A stretch of DNA of 64,000 bases, taken from Kineosporia mesophila. GTDB lineage: Bacteria; Actinomycetota; Actinomycetes; Actinomycetales; Kineosporiaceae. Shown here one piece after another: positions 62,737-64,000 of the stretch. The stretch covers positions 62,001 through 126,000 of the forward strand of contig NZ_JAJOMA010000017.1 of the NCBI RefSeq assembly GCF_021129235.1. The letters run 5' to 3'. The position numbers and the translations under genes were made by a program. The notes under the pieces were generated by a model. That model was not told where the DNA came from. It worked only from the letters and a program-made list of their open reading frames with translations, and did no database searches. Positions within the stretch are counted from its first letter, which is position 1. Every line of letters starts with the position of its first letter.

Positions 62737-62751
62737 ACTTCACGATGAAGT
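62737..62751. promoter_or_regulatory. MarR-type palindrome between the monooxygenase and MarR genes
   Basis: ACTTCA-CGA-TGAAGT is a perfect 6-bp inverted repeat with a 3-bp centre, 25 bp before the monooxygenase ATG. A related half-site, GGTGAAGTC, lies at 62760-62768. Size and place fit a MarR dimer operator. Confidence 0.65.
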
Positions 62752-62796
62752 TACATGCTTGGTGAAGTCTTGCACGTCGTAAAGTAGTCTGCGGAC

Positions 62797-63291
62797 ATGA
62801 ACGAGGAGGTCCCACCCTTTCCGGCGGTGCTCGAACCCGGGCCCCGGCAGCAGGCACTCGACCTGCTGCGCACCTACGCCGGGGAGTACACCGAGCTGAA
62901 CCGCCGCTCGGCCCAGGTGCTCGACCTGCACGTCACCGACGTCAACGCCCTGGTCGAGGTGCTGTGGGCCGAGCGCCTGGGCGAACCGCTCTCGCCCGTG
63001 CGCCTGGCCGAACGCGTCGGGCTCACCTCCGGCGCCACGAATGCCCTGGTCAACCGGCTGGAGAACGCCGGGTACGTGGCCCGCAGCCGGGAGCACGCCG
63101 ACCGGCGCCAGGTCACCCTGCGCGCCACCGCCCTGGCCCGCAGCCGTACCGCGGACTTCTACACGCGGCCGGCCGCCTTACTGGAGAAGGCCTTCGACGC
63201 ACTGGAACCGCAGTCCCTCACCGCCCTCATCGGTGCCCTGGACGTTCTCACCACCGCCCTGCACGACATCAATCAGGAACTGCACCCCTGA
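62797..63291 (+). CDS. MarR-family transcriptional regulator
   Basis: A 164-residue MarR regulator: LSPVRLAERVGLTSGATNAL, VNRLENAGYVARSREHADRR and QVTLRATALARSR form the winged helix with the conserved DxRR wing motif. It probably represses the divergent FAD monooxygenase and itself until a ligand binds. Confidence 0.92.
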   Translation: MNEEVPPFPAVLEPGPRQQALDLLRTYAGEYTELNRRSAQVLDLHVTDVNALVEVLWAERLGEPLSPVRLAERVGLTSGATNALVNRLENAGYVARSREHADRRQVTLRATALARSRTADFYTRPAALLEKAFDALEPQSLTALIGALDVLTTALHDINQELHP

Positions 63292-63404
63292 GCACCGTCG
63301 CTCGCCCGAGTGGCGTAAATGCCCCGCGTCGGAGAGAAAGGGAGTCTGCCCCGTCGCGGAACCACCCGATCCGGCGCGAGAAGTACACGACAGAGAGGGC
63401 CTTG

Positions 63405-64000
63405 ATGACGCTCACCGACCCACGGGCCGGCGTGCCGGCCGCTGCGCACGACCTGGTGGTTCTGCTCGACGACGACGGATCACCCATCGGCGAGGCAGAC
63501 CGGCTGACGGTGCACGACACCGCCACACCCCTGCACCTGGCCTTCTCGCTGCACCTGCTCGACATCCGCGGCCGCACCCTGGTCACCCGCCGGGCCCTGG
63601 CCAAGAAGACCTGGCCGGGGGTCTGGACCAACTCCTGCTGCGGCCACCCGCGCCCGGGTGAGGACATCGCCGCGGCCGTCGTGCGCCGCGCCGGCGAGGA
63701 ACTGGGCCTCACGGTGACCGGGGTGCGGGTGGCGCTGCCCTCGTTCCGGTACCGCGCCGTCGACGCCGGCGGCGTGGTGGAGAACGAGCTGTGCCCGGTG
63801 CACGTCGCCCTGATCGACGAGTCCGCCGTCCCCGACCCCGATCCCGCCGAGGTCGCCGAATTCGCCTGGGTGCCCTGGCCCGACCTGTACGAGGCCGTGC
63901 GGCGCACCCCGTTCGCGTTCAGCCCGTGGCTGGTGCTCCAGGCCCAGGCCGTCGGACCCGACATCATGCGCCACCTGACCACCGCCGCCGAGGAGACGTG
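63405..64000 (+). CDS. idi: Isopentenyl-diphosphate delta-isomerase (type I)
   Basis: At least 198 residues; the frame is open at the window end, where the last two bases (TG) may be the start of a TGA stop. A Nudix-fold isomerase that interconverts IPP and DMAPP. The active-site Cys is in TNSCCGHPRPGE, the Nudix-like helix is AVVRRAGEELGL and the second catalytic Glu is in VENELCPVHV. ATG 63405 follows GAGAGGG. No other isoprenoid gene is in the window. Confidence 0.93.
   Translation, partial: MTLTDPRAGVPAAAHDLVVLLDDDGSPIGEADRLTVHDTATPLHLAFSLHLLDIRGRTLVTRRALAKKTWPGVWTNSCCGHPRPGEDIAAAVVRRAGEELGLTVTGVRVALPSFRYRAVDAGGVVENELCPVHVALIDESAVPDPDPAEVAEFAWVPWPDLYEAVRRTPFAFSPWLVLQAQAVGPDIMRHLTTAAEET

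Overview
The window is very GC-rich, with dense GTG/ATG starts, 4-bp ATGA/GTGA overlaps inside operons, and actinobacterial families throughout (MmyB-type XRE regulators, SARP-free small clusters, DUF7455, DUF2256/DUF3253, LLM-type flavin enzymes, FUSC, type I Idi). It looks like chromosomal DNA of a filamentous or motile actinomycete. The number of GGDEF/EAL genes and the presence of a mycosporine pathway would fit something like the Kineosporiaceae or a relative, but this is only a guess. I saw no rRNA, tRNA, CRISPR array or insertion sequence. Several broken genes show that rearrangement has occurred.

Left edge (1-5356): the start of an MmyB-type regulator, a short-chain dehydrogenase, a truncated second MmyB-type regulator, an aldo-keto reductase, an HSL-type esterase, a small monooxygenase and a LysR regulator. 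The LysR gene reads divergently from the next block.

Block A (5357-14108, plus strand, ten genes with almost no gaps) is the most unusual part. It encodes a KASIII-like protein, an AurF-family diiron oxygenase, a stand-alone acyl carrier protein, a seryl-tRNA-synthetase-like amino acid:carrier-protein ligase, a thioester-reductase-like SDR, a second ferritin-like diiron protein, a phosphopantetheinyl transferase fused to a second carrier protein, an ICMT-like membrane methyltransferase, a fatty acyl-AMP ligase and an SDR lacking its catalytic Tyr. Together these suggest a carrier-protein pathway that joins an activated amino acid with an activated fatty acid, with oxidation by one or both diiron enzymes. 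I do not recognise the gene set as a described pathway.

14109-18464: a small membrane protein, a NACHT/STAND-like HEAT-repeat protein without a visible Walker A, and a divergent SDR/TetR pair with a nested palindromic operator.

Block B (18464-25630, mostly minus strand): mysA-mysB-(TauD-family oxygenase)-mysC-mysD, the genes for a mycosporine-like amino acid (UV sunscreen). A HAD-like protein lies upstream and a GNAT acetyltransferase downstream, with a divergent TetR gene and a palindromic operator at the head. The embedded dioxygenase is a candidate tailoring enzyme.

25763-38741: a GT-C membrane glycosyltransferase, a DUF2256/DUF3253 protein, a rearrangement scar with two gene fragments, three c-di-GMP genes on the minus strand with a small acidic protein among them, a secreted GH26-like hydrolase, a Tat-exported ferritin-like protein and an NRAMP metal transporter.

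38783-47211: an alpha/beta hydrolase, an LLM-type oxidoreductase, an amidohydrolase-kynureninase-ArsR/DUF5937-like regulator operon, and a heterodimeric ABC exporter whose two ATPase domains have lost complementary motifs.

47283-53531: xanthine dehydrogenase xdhA-xdhB-xdhC (minus) divergent from a FAD urate hydroxylase (plus), together making xanthine to 5-hydroxyisourate. A 46-bp perfect palindrome and an unusual DUF7455 protein follow.

53851-64000: a FUSC transporter, a fourth GGDEF-EAL protein, three regulator/enzyme pairs with palindromes between them (TetR/NmrA, MFS/TetR-acetyltransferase, FAD monooxygenase/MarR), and isopentenyl-diphosphate isomerase running to the right edge.
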